In this document: piece after piece, positions 18,140 to 27,324 of the stretch
Numbering within the stretch: the stretch's first letter is position 1
Layout: every line of letters starts with the position of its first letter
Origin: Shewanella sp.
GTDB lineage: Bacteria > Pseudomonadota > Gammaproteobacteria > Enterobacterales > Shewanellaceae
Direction: 5' to 3'
DNA: 64,000 bases
Assembly: GCA_028223395.1 (NCBI GenBank)
Contig: JAOIUG010000005.1
Location: 1 to 64,000, forward strand
Notes under the pieces: model-generated
What the model saw: the letters and a program-made list of their open reading frames with translations, nothing else
Told to the model about the DNA's origin: nothing
Database searches by the model: none
Position numbers and translations under genes: made by a program

Positions 18140-19649
18140 TCCTCAGACTATCGATTCTCGTTTTCTCTTTTTTGGCTATTGGCAAAAAGTGACACTGATG
18201 TTGTTATTTGTCTCATCGGTGAGCTTTTATTGCGCCGATATTGAAATCATTGCGCTAGAGCCATGGAGCGAGCTGAAACGTATAGGGTTAGGGCTGCTGA
18301 CTCCTGACTTATTTGCAACAGAGTACTTATTGCAAGCAGTATGGCAAACCATAAGTTTTGCGTTACTTGGCTTAGGGTTAGGATTACTGCTTGGCGCTCC
18401 GCTAGCGGTGTTTTATCACCATCCAATCGTGTCGATGAGTTGTGCCTTTATACGCTCTATTCATGAATTGTTCTGGGCTTTGTTGTTTTTGCAGATCTTT
18501 GGGTTATCTCCATTAACAGGCATATTGGCGATTGGACTGCCTTTTGGGGCGACATTTGCTCGGGTGTTTTACGATATTTTACAACAGACTCCTCATGATA
18601 CATCGCTAAGTTTACCCGCCAATACTGACACATTCAGCCGTTACATATACGGGCATGTGGTGCATGCATGGGCGGAAATTCACGCTTATGTTCGCTATCG
18701 TTTTGAGTGTGCATTAAGAAGCAGTGCCATTTTAGGTTTTGTAGGAATGCCGACATTAGGCTTTTATTTAGAATCAGCCTTTAGACAAGGGCATTATCAT
18801 CAAGGTGGGGCGTTACTGCTGCTATTTATTACAATGATTGCGACAATTCCTTATTGGTGCCGTAAATCATTGCTTCCCTTTTATTTGGTGGCGTGCATTG
18901 CCTTGTTACCGGCTATCCCATCGGTTGATGGTTCCCTTATTTGGCGCTTTTTAAGCCACGACATTTTACCGCCCATGTTCCAAAGTTATGCTGCGCCATT
19001 AGCGTTAGAAGATAAAGCGCGACTATTTTATGATTGGTTAAGCTTATTGATCACAGATCAAGCGTTAGCAGGTATGGTGGCGACATTAATATTAGCTTTT
19101 GCTGCACTTGGTGTGAGCTATTTATTTGCACTAGCGTTGATCACCGTTGGTTGCCGCGCCTTAACAGGAACCTTTTGCGCGAAAATGAGCCAGCCTGCAT
19201 TATTAGTTTTACGATCTATTCCTGAATATATTTTAGCGTATATCTTTATGTTACTGCTTGGGCCTTCCATGTTACCGACCATTATGGCATTGGCTATTCA
19301 TAATGGCGCGCTGATCGGGTATTTAAGTGCCAGGCAAATCGCTGCGTTGAATGACAATTCACACTCTAACGGACGTTTAGACGGTTACGCCTATACAATC
19401 TTACCCAGAATATACCCGAATATTATGGCATTACTCTTTTATCGTTTTGAAGTTATTTTGCGAGAAACCGCCATTTTAGGCATGTTAGGCGTCGTGACGT
19501 TGGGCTTTTATGTCGACAGCTATTTTGCAGAAATGCGTTTTAATAGTGCTTTGGTACTTATGTGCATGACGGCATTACTCAACATGGGGGCTGATCTACT
19601 CAGCAGAAGGCTGCTGGCTAACGGCAGCCTATCGTATCGGTTATGCTAA
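18129..19649 (+). CDS. Double-domain PhnE-like ABC permease
   Basis: About 506 residues, roughly twice the length of PhnE, with two consecutive permease halves. Each half has about five or six membrane segments and a similar ending (RSSAILGFVGMPTLGFYLES near residue 200; RETAILGMLGVVTLGFYVDS near residue 460), showing fusion of a duplicated permease. I chose the ATG overlapping the end of the ATPase gene by 11 bases; the frame is open further upstream but only inside that gene. One polypeptide would supply both permease domains. Confidence 0.88.
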   Translation: MACSPQTIDSRFLFFGYWQKVTLMLLFVSSVSFYCADIEIIALEPWSELKRIGLGLLTPDLFATEYLLQAVWQTISFALLGLGLGLLLGAPLAVFYHHPIVSMSCAFIRSIHELFWALLFLQIFGLSPLTGILAIGLPFGATFARVFYDILQQTPHDTSLSLPANTDTFSRYIYGHVVHAWAEIHAYVRYRFECALRSSAILGFVGMPTLGFYLESAFRQGHYHQGGALLLLFITMIATIPYWCRKSLLPFYLVACIALLPAIPSVDGSLIWRFLSHDILPPMFQSYAAPLALEDKARLFYDWLSLLITDQALAGMVATLILAFAALGVSYLFALALITVGCRALTGTFCAKMSQPALLVLRSIPEYILAYIFMLLLGPSMLPTIMALAIHNGALIGYLSARQIAALNDNSHSNGRLDGYAYTILPRIYPNIMALLFYRFEVILRETAILGMLGVVTLGFYVDSYFAEMRFNSALVLMCMTALLNMGADLLSRRLLANGSLSYRLC

Positions 19650-19735
19650 TTTAAGGCGATATTATACTGATATTATTGATAAAGATGACATATTTAGCTT
19701 GAGTAGAGCAAGCAGTGAATCATCCAGTCATGCAA

Positions 19736-20374
19736 TCATCGAATCAAAGCTGAAATAATGACCACTGCCACACTGATAAAAATACAACCTGTCAGTAGGT
19801 TAATGACGGGCGTTGCTTTTTTTAGTTTGATTTGCACACTGGCTTTTGTCAGTACCGTTGCAATCAAACTAAACCACATCATAGAAAGGGTAAAAAGCAA
19901 CGTGGCCGCCGCCGCTTTAGTGGCAATGGAAACTTGTGGCGTAATTAATGTTGAAAATAAGGTGATAAAAAAGACGAGTGCTTTAGGGTTTAATAAGTTG
20001 GTGTAAAGCCCTTGCAAAAAACCGTCTCGTGCGTGCAACCCTTGGCTTTGTTGTTGTTTCTCTAGTGAGACGGGATCGCGCCAGTGCGCTAAGGCCGCTT
20101 TTATTGCACCGACTCCCATCCATGCTAAATAACTGGCTCCAATCACTTGTAACAGCATAAACAAGCGCTCAGAACTGTGAATAATTAAACTTAAACCCAG
20201 TAGACTCAGTAAAGTATGGATTAAAATTGCACTTGAGATCCCAGTCGCAGCGGCCAACGCGACCGCTCTGTTTTCTTGAGCAGATAGTTTGATCACCAAC
20301 GCAAAGTCGGGGCCAGGGCTGGCAAGCGCAGCGAGGTGAATAATCGCAAGGGTGAGCAGTAATTGTACGTCCAT
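19736..20374 (-). CDS. LysE/RhtB family amino-acid exporter
   Basis: 212 residues, six hydrophobic segments, with the N-terminal family signature ALASPGPDFALV and later GFLQGLYTNLLNPKALVFF. These proteins export amino acids or homoserine lactone-like compounds. No regulator is adjacent. It is convergent with the ABC permease gene. Confidence 0.92.
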   Translation of the reverse strand: MDVQLLLTLAIIHLAALASPGPDFALVIKLSAQENRAVALAAATGISSAILIHTLLSLLGLSLIIHSSERLFMLLQVIGASYLAWMGVGAIKAALAHWRDPVSLEKQQQSQGLHARDGFLQGLYTNLLNPKALVFFITLFSTLITPQVSIATKAAAATLLFTLSMMWFSLIATVLTKASVQIKLKKATPVINLLTGCIFISVAVVIISALIR

Positions 20375-20691
20375 GGGGCGGGTTCTCTGTGACTGTTTAT
20401 GGCGGTGATTAACGTAATCTTAGCGGTTTTTATGCTGTTAGGCAGTTCAATATTTGCTGTCTTTGGATGAAACAAACATCAGATCACGTGACATATTAGC
20501 CACGCATCATATCATAGGATCATCAACATGGAGCCGGTTCGGGCAAGATCGTATCGTCCAACGGTATCAATACGTATCGCGGGTTGACGTCTGTGGGGAG
20601 CAAAATAAAATATGATCAGCGATTAAGATACTAATCGAGTGATAAAGAGTAGAATGTTCAACTATATGGTGGTGTCACAGGAGTTTACGAT
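20375..20691. other. Intergenic region between lysE-type gene and nadE
   Basis: Divergent promoter region for the exporter and nadE. It contains no ORF I would support and no clear operator or riboswitch. Confidence 0.4.
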
Positions 20692-21522
20692 ATGAAAGGG
20701 CAAATTTTAAGGGAAATGAAAGTACTTAAAGCCATTGATCCTGCTTTTGAAGTACAAAGACGTGTTGCATTTATTAAAGCCAAACTTAAACAAGCGAACG
20801 CGCAGACACTCGTGCTGGGGATCAGCGGTGGAGTTGACTCTTCTTTGGCTGGTCGTTTGTGTCAACTGGCTGTAGATGAACTCAATAGTGAAGAGCGGAA
20901 TCCAAGTTATCAGTTTATTGCGGTTCGCTTGCCTTATGAGATCCAAAAAGATGAAGATGAAGCTCAGCTTGCATGCCAGTTTATCAATCCCTCGAAGCTT
21001 ATCACTGTTAATGTAAAAGAAGGTGTAAACGGTGTTCATCAAGAGACGTTAACAGCCATGGAGTCTGCAGGGGTCGCGATATCGAGTGGCGTGAACGTTG
21101 ATTTTGTTAAAGGCAATGTAAAAGCCAGAATGCGCATGGTGGCGCAATACGAGGTAGCGGGTCTGGTGTCTGGTTTAGTGGTTGGCACGGATCACAGTGC
21201 AGAGAATATCACCGGTTTTTACACTAAATGGGGGGATGGTGCGTGCGATTTAGCGCCTTTATTTGGGCTGAATAAACGTCAAGTTCGGCAATTGGCACAT
21301 TTTTTAGGGGCTCCTGATATTTTAGTGCTTAAAGCGCCGACAGCAGATCTAGAAGAGGGTCAACCACAGCTTGCTGATGAAGTCGCCCTTGGGCTGAGTT
21401 ATGATCAAATAGATGACTTTCTAGAAGGTAAAGTGGTGAGTGAGACTGTTAACGAACGGCTTATTAGCCTCTACCGTGCAACGCAGCATAAGCGTGAAGC
21501 CATCCCAACGATTTACGACTGA
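20692..21522 (+). CDS. nadE: Ammonia-dependent NAD+ synthetase
   Basis: 276 residues, the usual length of the bacterial ammonia-dependent enzyme. The PP-loop SGGVDSS is at residues 45-51, and [26 protein letters not shown] covers the second substrate region. It amidates nicotinic acid adenine dinucleotide to NAD+ using ATP and ammonia. GGAG lies about ten bases before the start. A terminator follows the stop. Confidence 0.96.
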   Translation: MKGQILREMKVLKAIDPAFEVQRRVAFIKAKLKQANAQTLVLGISGGVDSSLAGRLCQLAVDELNSEERNPSYQFIAVRLPYEIQKDEDEAQLACQFINPSKLITVNVKEGVNGVHQETLTAMESAGVAISSGVNVDFVKGNVKARMRMVAQYEVAGLVSGLVVGTDHSAENITGFYTKWGDGACDLAPLFGLNKRQVRQLAHFLGAPDILVLKAPTADLEEGQPQLADEVALGLSYDQIDDFLEGKVVSETVNERLISLYRATQHKREAIPTIYD

Positions 21523-21532
21523 TATTGACGTT

Positions 21533-21553
21533 AAGCGCCGCAAGGCGCTTTTT
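21533..21553 (+). terminator. Terminator after nadE
   Basis: AAGCGCC and GGCGCTT arms around GCAA, followed by TTT. The GNRA-type loop makes a stable hairpin. Confidence 0.88.
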
Positions 21554-21564
21554 AATACCAATAA

Positions 21565-22041
21565 TCAACCAAAATGAAGCGGTGTACGCGCTAAGCTCTG
21601 TCTCAATGTATTGATTTTTAAATTAGAAAATTGACGATAATCGAGATAAGGGCAAAGATAAATAGCATGTGCGCAGTGTTTGAAAAGTGTTGATGTTTGA
21701 TCAAGAGGCATAAAGTGTTTGAGATCAATTGGTAATTGCTGGGCACTTTGTTGGCCGCAAATAAAGTGGACTTGCGCCGTTGTTGACAATAACGACGCAC
21801 CTATTACTATTTGCTCATGTTTTTTGAGCAAGTCTATATCACGATAATGACGCCAGTCTTCGCCATTGACCATTATTTTGGCCATAATAGTTAATATTTT
21901 TCGCCAGTGATTACCATTTAACTCAATCAACTGCGTGACTGCCATGTCATTTTGGTAATGCCAATGATCAGGATATTGTGGTGAAGTCGGCAGGTAGAAG
22001 CAGCTGTGCGCGTTTTGTACTCCAATCATGATTATTGTCAC
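21565..22041 (-). CDS. Conserved-looking hypothetical protein
   Basis: 158 residues, no signal peptide or membrane segment. I do not recognise the family with confidence. It has several aromatic and His-rich segments (YPDHWHYQND, HFICGQQSA) and an ending LRQSLARTPLHFG. The length, an upstream region free of other genes, and the placement between nadE and tRNA-Pro support a real gene. Two closely spaced Met codons (positions 1 and 5) leave the start uncertain. Confidence 0.65.
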   Translation of the reverse strand: MTIIMIGVQNAHSCFYLPTSPQYPDHWHYQNDMAVTQLIELNGNHWRKILTIMAKIMVNGEDWRHYRDIDLLKKHEQIVIGASLLSTTAQVHFICGQQSAQQLPIDLKHFMPLDQTSTLFKHCAHAIYLCPYLDYRQFSNLKINTLRQSLARTPLHFG

Positions 22042-22115
22042 CGCTATTCATTATGGTGTGTATTGTGCCAGGAGCATTTTTGTTAAAACAGTCAAATCCT
22101 AGAATAGCAGACATT

Positions 22116-22144
22116 AAAAAAGCCAGCTAAAAGCTGGCTTTTTT
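22116..22144 (-). terminator. Terminator downstream of tRNA-Pro
   Basis: AGCCAGCT and AGCTGGCT arms with a 3-base loop, A-run on one side and T-run on the other, so it can act on both strands. It directly follows the tRNA on the minus strand. Confidence 0.88.
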
Positions 22145-22152
22145 AAAAAATG

Positions 22153-22229
22153 TGGTCGGGATAACAGGATTTGAACCTGTGATCTCTTGTCCCCCAGACA
22201 AGCGCCTTACCGGACTAGGCCATATCCCG
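22153..22229 (-). tRNA. tRNA-Pro (anticodon GGG)
   Basis: A 77-base tRNA on the minus strand, including an encoded 3' CCA. The acceptor stem pairs CGGGATA with TATCCCG, the T-arm contains GGTTCAAAT, and the anticodon stem CTTGT/ACAAG encloses the loop CTGGGGG, so positions 34-36 read GGG. This decodes CCC and CCU proline codons. A terminator follows within ten bases. Confidence 0.96.
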
Positions 22230-22404
22230 AATGTCTACAAGAACAACGATAAAATCAGCTGCTTTGAAGAAAAAGCACTTTAACAATTGATTTCGATTGG
22301 TGCAAGCGCTCAATGAATATCGAGGCACCGATCGGTCAGTTTATATCCATCATTGTAAAAACGGCAGTGTATCGTCTTTGAGATCGACTCTACATGCATT
22401 TTGA

Positions 22405-24189
22405 TTAATGAATATAGAACCTTCTGCCTTCACGCATCACCTCAATCAATTCAGGTGCATTGATCTTTTTCCGAGGACTTTTATGGTAATTGATATCATA
22501 GATCTGGTAATTACCATGTCTGTCTATGGTTGTGATTTCATTGGGTTGATAAATGGCGAACGCACGGTCATCACCAATATAAACCCAAGAGCGATCGCTG
22601 GGCTGTAATAAGCTGTTACCGGCACTGTAGTCCGCAGCCGGATTGGTGCATTTTAGCGCTTGAGTCATGAGGGTCGGGACCAGCTCATTGTGAGTCGTTT
22701 GATAGTTAACCTGCGTGGCAATGGCGGCTGTAGGCCAAGCAATGATCATCGGCACATGCACATTATCAGATGAAAAGTTAACCCGTGCACTCTCAGGGTT
22801 AGTGGTAAACACTTTGCCGCTAATACCGGTTATTACCACTAATGTATTTTCAGGCAGTTGAGTCAGCATTTTTTCTAACTGACCATCAATAAAGTTTAAC
22901 GACTGACGGTATTGCGCCAGTAACACTTTTTCTGCAGGAAGCTTGTTGAGATCACGATGGGTAGGACTGATGCCTAAAAAGCCTGCTGGAGTGTCGTAGC
23001 TGCTGGGAGCTTTAAGGTTAACGAGTGAAAACCACGGTTGTGTTGATGATTCTGTCCACTGCTGCCAATGCTTAATCGTGTCTAAATCTGCGTTGGCATA
23101 ACTGTTTTGATAAAGCGTATCAATGCGCTGAAAGTCATTAAAAATGGCTTGAGGCTGAGCATGGCTATTGTCAGTTGTAAATAAGCCGAGTTGGTAACCA
23201 TTTTTACTCAACTCTTGGGTTAAAACTGGGCTTTCATAATGCAGGTCAATGGCGTTTTGGTAGCTGCCTTGCAGTCCATACAGTAAGCTGAACATACCAC
23301 TGTTGAATTGATTCCCGCCACTGATATGGCGTTGAAAAGACTGATTTCTATTCGAAAAACCAGTCAAAAAGGGCATAGTGGGCTGATCTAACCACTGCGC
23401 TTGTAAGCTGTCGATGGCGATAACTAAGATGTTCGGTTTATTCTGCGCTTTGCACTGCATGATAGACAGCGGGTAATTGAGTGTTTTTTTAGGCTGTGCT
23501 TGGCTTTTGTGATCATGAATATGCTGTATACCATAATTTTTGATAAAACTTCTGGCCGTTGCTGGGTAAGACAGCGGATATGCATCATCAAACTGAGTAA
23601 TATCGGTCACATCTGCCGCATCGCCCCAAATATGAATAAGGTGACTGGCAATAAAACAGACACCAATAAAGCCAACGACTTTATTTCCCACATGACGTTT
23701 ACGGATTTTTTCAATGCGTTTCCAAAGATAATTGGCGAGCGTGAGTTCAATCGCTAAAATACCCAGTGGAGTAACAATATAAGAGGTGCCTTGCAATAAA
23801 CTACTGAGATCAGTCCATGCTAATTCAAACACAAAGGGACTTAGATGAAGGCCGTAATCATTATAAATAATGGTGTCATACAACAGTAAGCATAAGCTGA
23901 ATGTGGCGACAACAGCAGCATAGCCTCGCAGCACTTTAGAATAAGGAAGTAATAAGGTGACGGGGAAAATAAGCACCAAATAGACCATAAAAGCTAAGAA
24001 GCTAAAATGACCAATAGTATTTAATGCTAAATAACCCCAGCCTATCCAAGAGTCAGGAAAACCAACAGTATCGAGGTATCGGTAGCCGATAATGATAGCC
24101 AATAAGCCATTATAAAAGGCAAACCAATGCCCCCAGCTAACTAAGCGTGAAACGCGATCTCGGCCTAACTGTTTTTGTCGCTCAACCAT
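22405..24189 (-). CDS. yejM: YejM/PbgA (LapC) inner-membrane sulfatase-like protein
   Basis: 594 residues. Five membrane segments occupy about the first 190 residues (DUF3413 domain, starting with SRLVSWGHWFAFYN), followed by a periplasmic alkaline-phosphatase/sulfatase-fold domain (NILVIAIDSL; HISGGNQFNSGMFSLLYGL). E. coli YejM matches along the whole length. YejM senses periplasmic lipopolysaccharide and controls LpxC turnover through LapB. It follows yejL on the minus strand, the conserved order. Confidence 0.94.
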   Translation of the reverse strand: MVERQKQLGRDRVSRLVSWGHWFAFYNGLLAIIIGYRYLDTVGFPDSWIGWGYLALNTIGHFSFLAFMVYLVLIFPVTLLLPYSKVLRGYAAVVATFSLCLLLYDTIIYNDYGLHLSPFVFELAWTDLSSLLQGTSYIVTPLGILAIELTLANYLWKRIEKIRKRHVGNKVVGFIGVCFIASHLIHIWGDAADVTDITQFDDAYPLSYPATARSFIKNYGIQHIHDHKSQAQPKKTLNYPLSIMQCKAQNKPNILVIAIDSLQAQWLDQPTMPFLTGFSNRNQSFQRHISGGNQFNSGMFSLLYGLQGSYQNAIDLHYESPVLTQELSKNGYQLGLFTTDNSHAQPQAIFNDFQRIDTLYQNSYANADLDTIKHWQQWTESSTQPWFSLVNLKAPSSYDTPAGFLGISPTHRDLNKLPAEKVLLAQYRQSLNFIDGQLEKMLTQLPENTLVVITGISGKVFTTNPESARVNFSSDNVHVPMIIAWPTAAIATQVNYQTTHNELVPTLMTQALKCTNPAADYSAGNSLLQPSDRSWVYIGDDRAFAIYQPNEITTIDRHGNYQIYDINYHKSPRKKINAPELIEVMREGRRFYIH

Positions 24190-24271
24190 GCTGCCCTATT
24201 ATTCCTTCATTCCGTTAATGGGTTTAGGTTTCATCGTTAAACCCAGACTCAATGCCACGCTTATCTTTATT

Positions 24272-24490
24272 CTAGCTATTTTTTACCGACTGCGATAATG
24301 CTTTTGCAAACTGCTCGGTGACCACTTCACGTGCTTCTGCAGGTACTTTATTTTGCAATAGGTGGGTGACACAGTTGCCTAACGCCATCAGGCTTAGATC
24401 TGTGGGAGATTGGTGTTTATCTAGTACTGCTAAAAGTTCAGTAATGATAGATTCAACTTGCGTGTTTGAATACTTAGATTGGATAGCCAT
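24272..24490 (-). CDS. yejL: YejL family (DUF1414) protein
   Basis: A 72-residue protein matching E. coli YejL in length and sequence pattern (SKYSNTQVESIITELLAVLDKH, PTDLSLMALGN). Function unknown. The frame extends to a GTG five codons upstream, but the ATG here matches the family start (MxQISRYS-like). It is co-directional with yejM, 82 bases ahead of it, and divergent from yejK. Confidence 0.9.
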   Translation of the reverse strand: MAIQSKYSNTQVESIITELLAVLDKHQSPTDLSLMALGNCVTHLLQNKVPAEAREVVTEQFAKALSQSVKNS

Positions 24491-24888
24491 TGTGATAAAG
24501 TCCACTTTAAATCTTAATTAACGGCATATAATAACGGATTTTATCCATAAGCTCTGCATTTTTTATATGCATGTCACGTGTTATCTGCATTATTGTTCAC
24601 TGAGCCACTTAATGGCCGTTGTGACGCGGCTTGAATCACTGTTTTAGCGTTCCTCTTGGCATTAGCGTGAGTGTCATATGAGATCGCGTTGCATCAAGTG
24701 GGCATATGAATTTCTAATCTTTGTTTGATATGATAGCGCCTATCGTGTTTCATGCTTAGCCTTGTTGCCGCTAAGCGTAGAAAAGAGATCGAACTGAGCC
24801 CCATTTTAGCTGAATCGCTAATATTCAAATAAGATGGGAGCTTCACCTAACATAACGCCGGCTCCACACAACTTTTTATCGAGGCTCA
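24491..24888. other. yejL-yejK divergent intergenic region
   Basis: About 400 bases without a credible ORF. It should carry both promoters. A TATGAT hexamer at 24729-24734 could be a -10 for yejK, but no good -35 accompanies it. Two CATATG palindromes lie about 20 bases apart near 24675-24708. Confidence 0.4.
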
Positions 24889-25917
24889 ATGAGTATTAAC
24901 GTCGAACAAGCAATTATCCATGCCATTTCTCAAGATGGAAACGGCCAACTTAGCTGCCGTCTACGCCCACAGCCGTTATTAAACAGTCAAGCGGTTGAAA
25001 CCATGTTAGAGGAGCTGCACCAAACTTACACAACAAAGGCGGGTAAAGGCTTTGGTCATTTTGGTATAAATGGCGAAGATGGCGAGGCCAATACGCAATT
25101 TGAAACAGCCTTGCACCAGTATCGTCATAATGAGCTGGGATTTGTTGAGTTCTCAGGCATTGCAGGTAAGTTATTACAAGAAGAATTGGCAAAGTATGAT
25201 TTCAGCTCAGGCGGGTTTTTGCTGTTATCTTGTTACACTTACATGACCAGTGACTTCTTGTTTGTGTCATTACTCAATGCTAAATCATCGATGACGGTAC
25301 TCGATGACATGGAGCTGACGCAAAACACACACCTTGATTTGAGTAATATACAACTGGCTGCTCGTATTGATTTAACCGAATGGCAAGCTGAACCCGATTC
25401 TAAGAAATACATTTCTTTTGTCCGTGGGAGAGCTGGGCGTAAAGTGGCGGATTTTTTCTTGGATTTTATGGGATGCGTAGAAGGCATTAACACTAAAGCG
25501 CAAAATAAATCGTTGATGAATGCTGTTGAAGATTTTGTCGGTGCGAGTGAATTAACTAAAGACGAGCGTCATGCAGCCAGAGAGCGCGTGTTTGATTATT
25601 GCTCAGAGCGTTGCGATGAAGGCGAAGATCTTCAAATTAAGGATCTGACTGATGAACTCGCGGATCAAGGGATGGGATCATTTTATGATTTTGCTCAAGC
25701 AGGCAGTTATGAGCTAGAAGAAGAATTTCCCGTAGATAAACCTACCCTAAGGCAATTAAAGAAATTCTCAGGTACTGGCGGAGGAGTCACCATGAGTTTT
25801 GATAGCCAGCATTTAGGCGAGCGCGTGATTTATGATCCTATCTCCGATACCATCATGATTAAAGGCGTGCCTGCCAATTTGAAAGATCAGCTCGATCGTC
25901 GCTTAAAGGGCGAGTAA
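24889..25917 (+). CDS. yejK: Nucleoid-associated protein YejK (NdpA)
   Basis: 342 residues, typical NdpA length. Conserved blocks include KAGKGFGHF near residue 50, the [18 protein letters not shown] segment, [21 protein letters not shown], and a [20 protein letters not shown] segment near the C-terminus. NdpA binds the nucleoid in E. coli. Divergent from yejL-yejM, as in many gammaproteobacteria. Confidence 0.95.
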   Translation: MSINVEQAIIHAISQDGNGQLSCRLRPQPLLNSQAVETMLEELHQTYTTKAGKGFGHFGINGEDGEANTQFETALHQYRHNELGFVEFSGIAGKLLQEELAKYDFSSGGFLLLSCYTYMTSDFLFVSLLNAKSSMTVLDDMELTQNTHLDLSNIQLAARIDLTEWQAEPDSKKYISFVRGRAGRKVADFFLDFMGCVEGINTKAQNKSLMNAVEDFVGASELTKDERHAARERVFDYCSERCDEGEDLQIKDLTDELADQGMGSFYDFAQAGSYELEEEFPVDKPTLRQLKKFSGTGGGVTMSFDSQHLGERVIYDPISDTIMIKGVPANLKDQLDRRLKGE

Positions 25918-26426
25918 CAGCAATAATTGGGTTCAATGTTGATTAACCATTAACAGTAAGTATCGCAATAATGAGCAAGGAGCTATGGTTATTATGCTCA
26001 CCTCGCAACGCTTATCACGGTAACGGCGTAACAAAATAAAGGTTGTACGCCGATGCAGCAATGGTTAATCATCTGATGGCTTTTCGATGAAAGTGGTCGA
26101 ATATTCCAATTTATCACTGTAAGCTACAGCCACTATAGGTTGTCACGCATGAGGTGATGCTCGATGTTAATGTTTAATATGAAGGTTGAGTGCTAACGTC
26201 GCTGTTTAACTAACCTACTGATTACGCTACAGGGCCGCGGTGTAAACAACATCAACCACAGTCCATGTAGTATATTGAACCACCGATTGTCTCCCCAATG
26301 CGCCGTGTTAACTCGCACCAATAATCCACGGTACAATTGGGATTTTGACATAATGAATATGACCGTCCTGCAGCCATTGCTGCTCGGACTTTTAAAGGTA
26401 GACTGTTTTTCTGCCTAGGAGCTTAA
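25918..26426. other. Long intergenic region upstream of the PTPS-family gene
   Basis: About 510 bases with no supportable ORF, terminator or tRNA. A TTGACA hexamer at 26345-26350 has no matching -10. Just before the gene, AGGTAGA and TCTGCCT form an imperfect hairpin that ends at the ribosome binding site. I could not recognise a preQ1 riboswitch. Confidence 0.4.
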
Positions 26427-27314
26427 ATGCAACTCTTTGTTAACGATTTGACTGTAATAGACTTTTCATACCTTTGTCCGATCCGTGGTATGGTCGGAGA
26501 AAGCTGGATTGTGGACGTTTTACTCGAAGGCGATTTAGACGAGCAAAATATGGTGCTTGATTTTGCCAAAGTAAAACGAACCATTAAAAACACCATTGAT
26601 GATGTCGCGGATCACCGTTTGCTGATCCCAACCGCTTGCAATGAAGTCCGTTTGCAACAACAAGACGATAGAGTCTGGGTGGATTTTAACAGCCAAAAAG
26701 GCAGCATACACCTTGCTTGTCCTTCACAGGCCTTTGCCTTGATCCCAAGTCATGTTGTCGATTTTGATAGTGTGAATACATTTTTGCACACTGCCCTTAA
26801 AGCGGTTTTACCGGGTAATGTTGATGGGGTATCGCTTACTCTCAGAAACGAAATTCATGCCGCGCCTTTTTATCATTACAGTCACGGCTTAAAAAAGCAT
26901 GATGGTAATTGCCAGCGCATTGCTCACGGACACCGGAGCCCGGTAACAGTATTTGAAAATGGTATTGCGGCGCCAAAGTGGGATGAATATTGGGCCAAAC
27001 GCTGGCATGATATTTATCTGGGGAGTGAAGAAGATACCGTCTCAGTTGACTCACTTGGGTTGTCATCACAAACGGCGATCACTGCAGAGACTCATTTAGG
27101 CTTTCATTACCAAGCGCCACAAGGTGACTTCCAATTAGCAATGCCCATCGCATGTTGCGATGTGCTGCCACAAGACACTACAGTGGAATTATTAGCTGAC
27201 TACATGGCACAATGTTTGTCAGAGAAAGTTCCCAGCAGTGACTTTAAAGTGATAGCTTATGAAGGAATTGGCAAAGGGGCCATTGCTAGCCGCGCCGGGA
27301 TAATTAAACAATAA
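26427..27314 (+). CDS. Tandem 6-pyruvoyl-tetrahydropterin synthase/QueD-family protein
   Basis: 295 residues, about twice the length of QueD, with two PTPS-like halves. The C-terminal half has the zinc-binding pattern (YSHGL with His153; H167-G-H169) and a Cys162 five residues ahead of the HGH, as in CxxxHGH of 6-carboxytetrahydropterin synthases. The N-terminal half has GES (24-26) where HGH is expected but keeps the VLDF (43-46) and DH (62-63) motifs that the C-terminal half seems to lack. Annotated homologues are usually called 6-carboxytetrahydropterin synthase, the queuosine pathway enzyme. No other queuosine gene is nearby, so the role is unproven. AGGAG precedes the start. Confidence 0.8.
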   Translation: MQLFVNDLTVIDFSYLCPIRGMVGESWIVDVLLEGDLDEQNMVLDFAKVKRTIKNTIDDVADHRLLIPTACNEVRLQQQDDRVWVDFNSQKGSIHLACPSQAFALIPSHVVDFDSVNTFLHTALKAVLPGNVDGVSLTLRNEIHAAPFYHYSHGLKKHDGNCQRIAHGHRSPVTVFENGIAAPKWDEYWAKRWHDIYLGSEEDTVSVDSLGLSSQTAITAETHLGFHYQAPQGDFQLAMPIACCDVLPQDTTVELLADYMAQCLSEKVPSSDFKVIAYEGIGKGAIASRAGIIKQ

Positions 27315-27324
27315 AGGATACGTT

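Noticed and set aside
19697-19713. Hairpin GCTTG...CAAGC between the ABC permease and LysE-type genes
   Set aside because: The stem is only five bases and no T-run follows; probably chance.
26300-26426. Possible preQ1 riboswitch upstream of the PTPS-family gene
   Set aside because: I looked for the short C-rich hairpin and A-rich tail and did not find a convincing one; the AGGTAGA/TCTGCCT hairpin has a mismatch and sits at the RBS.
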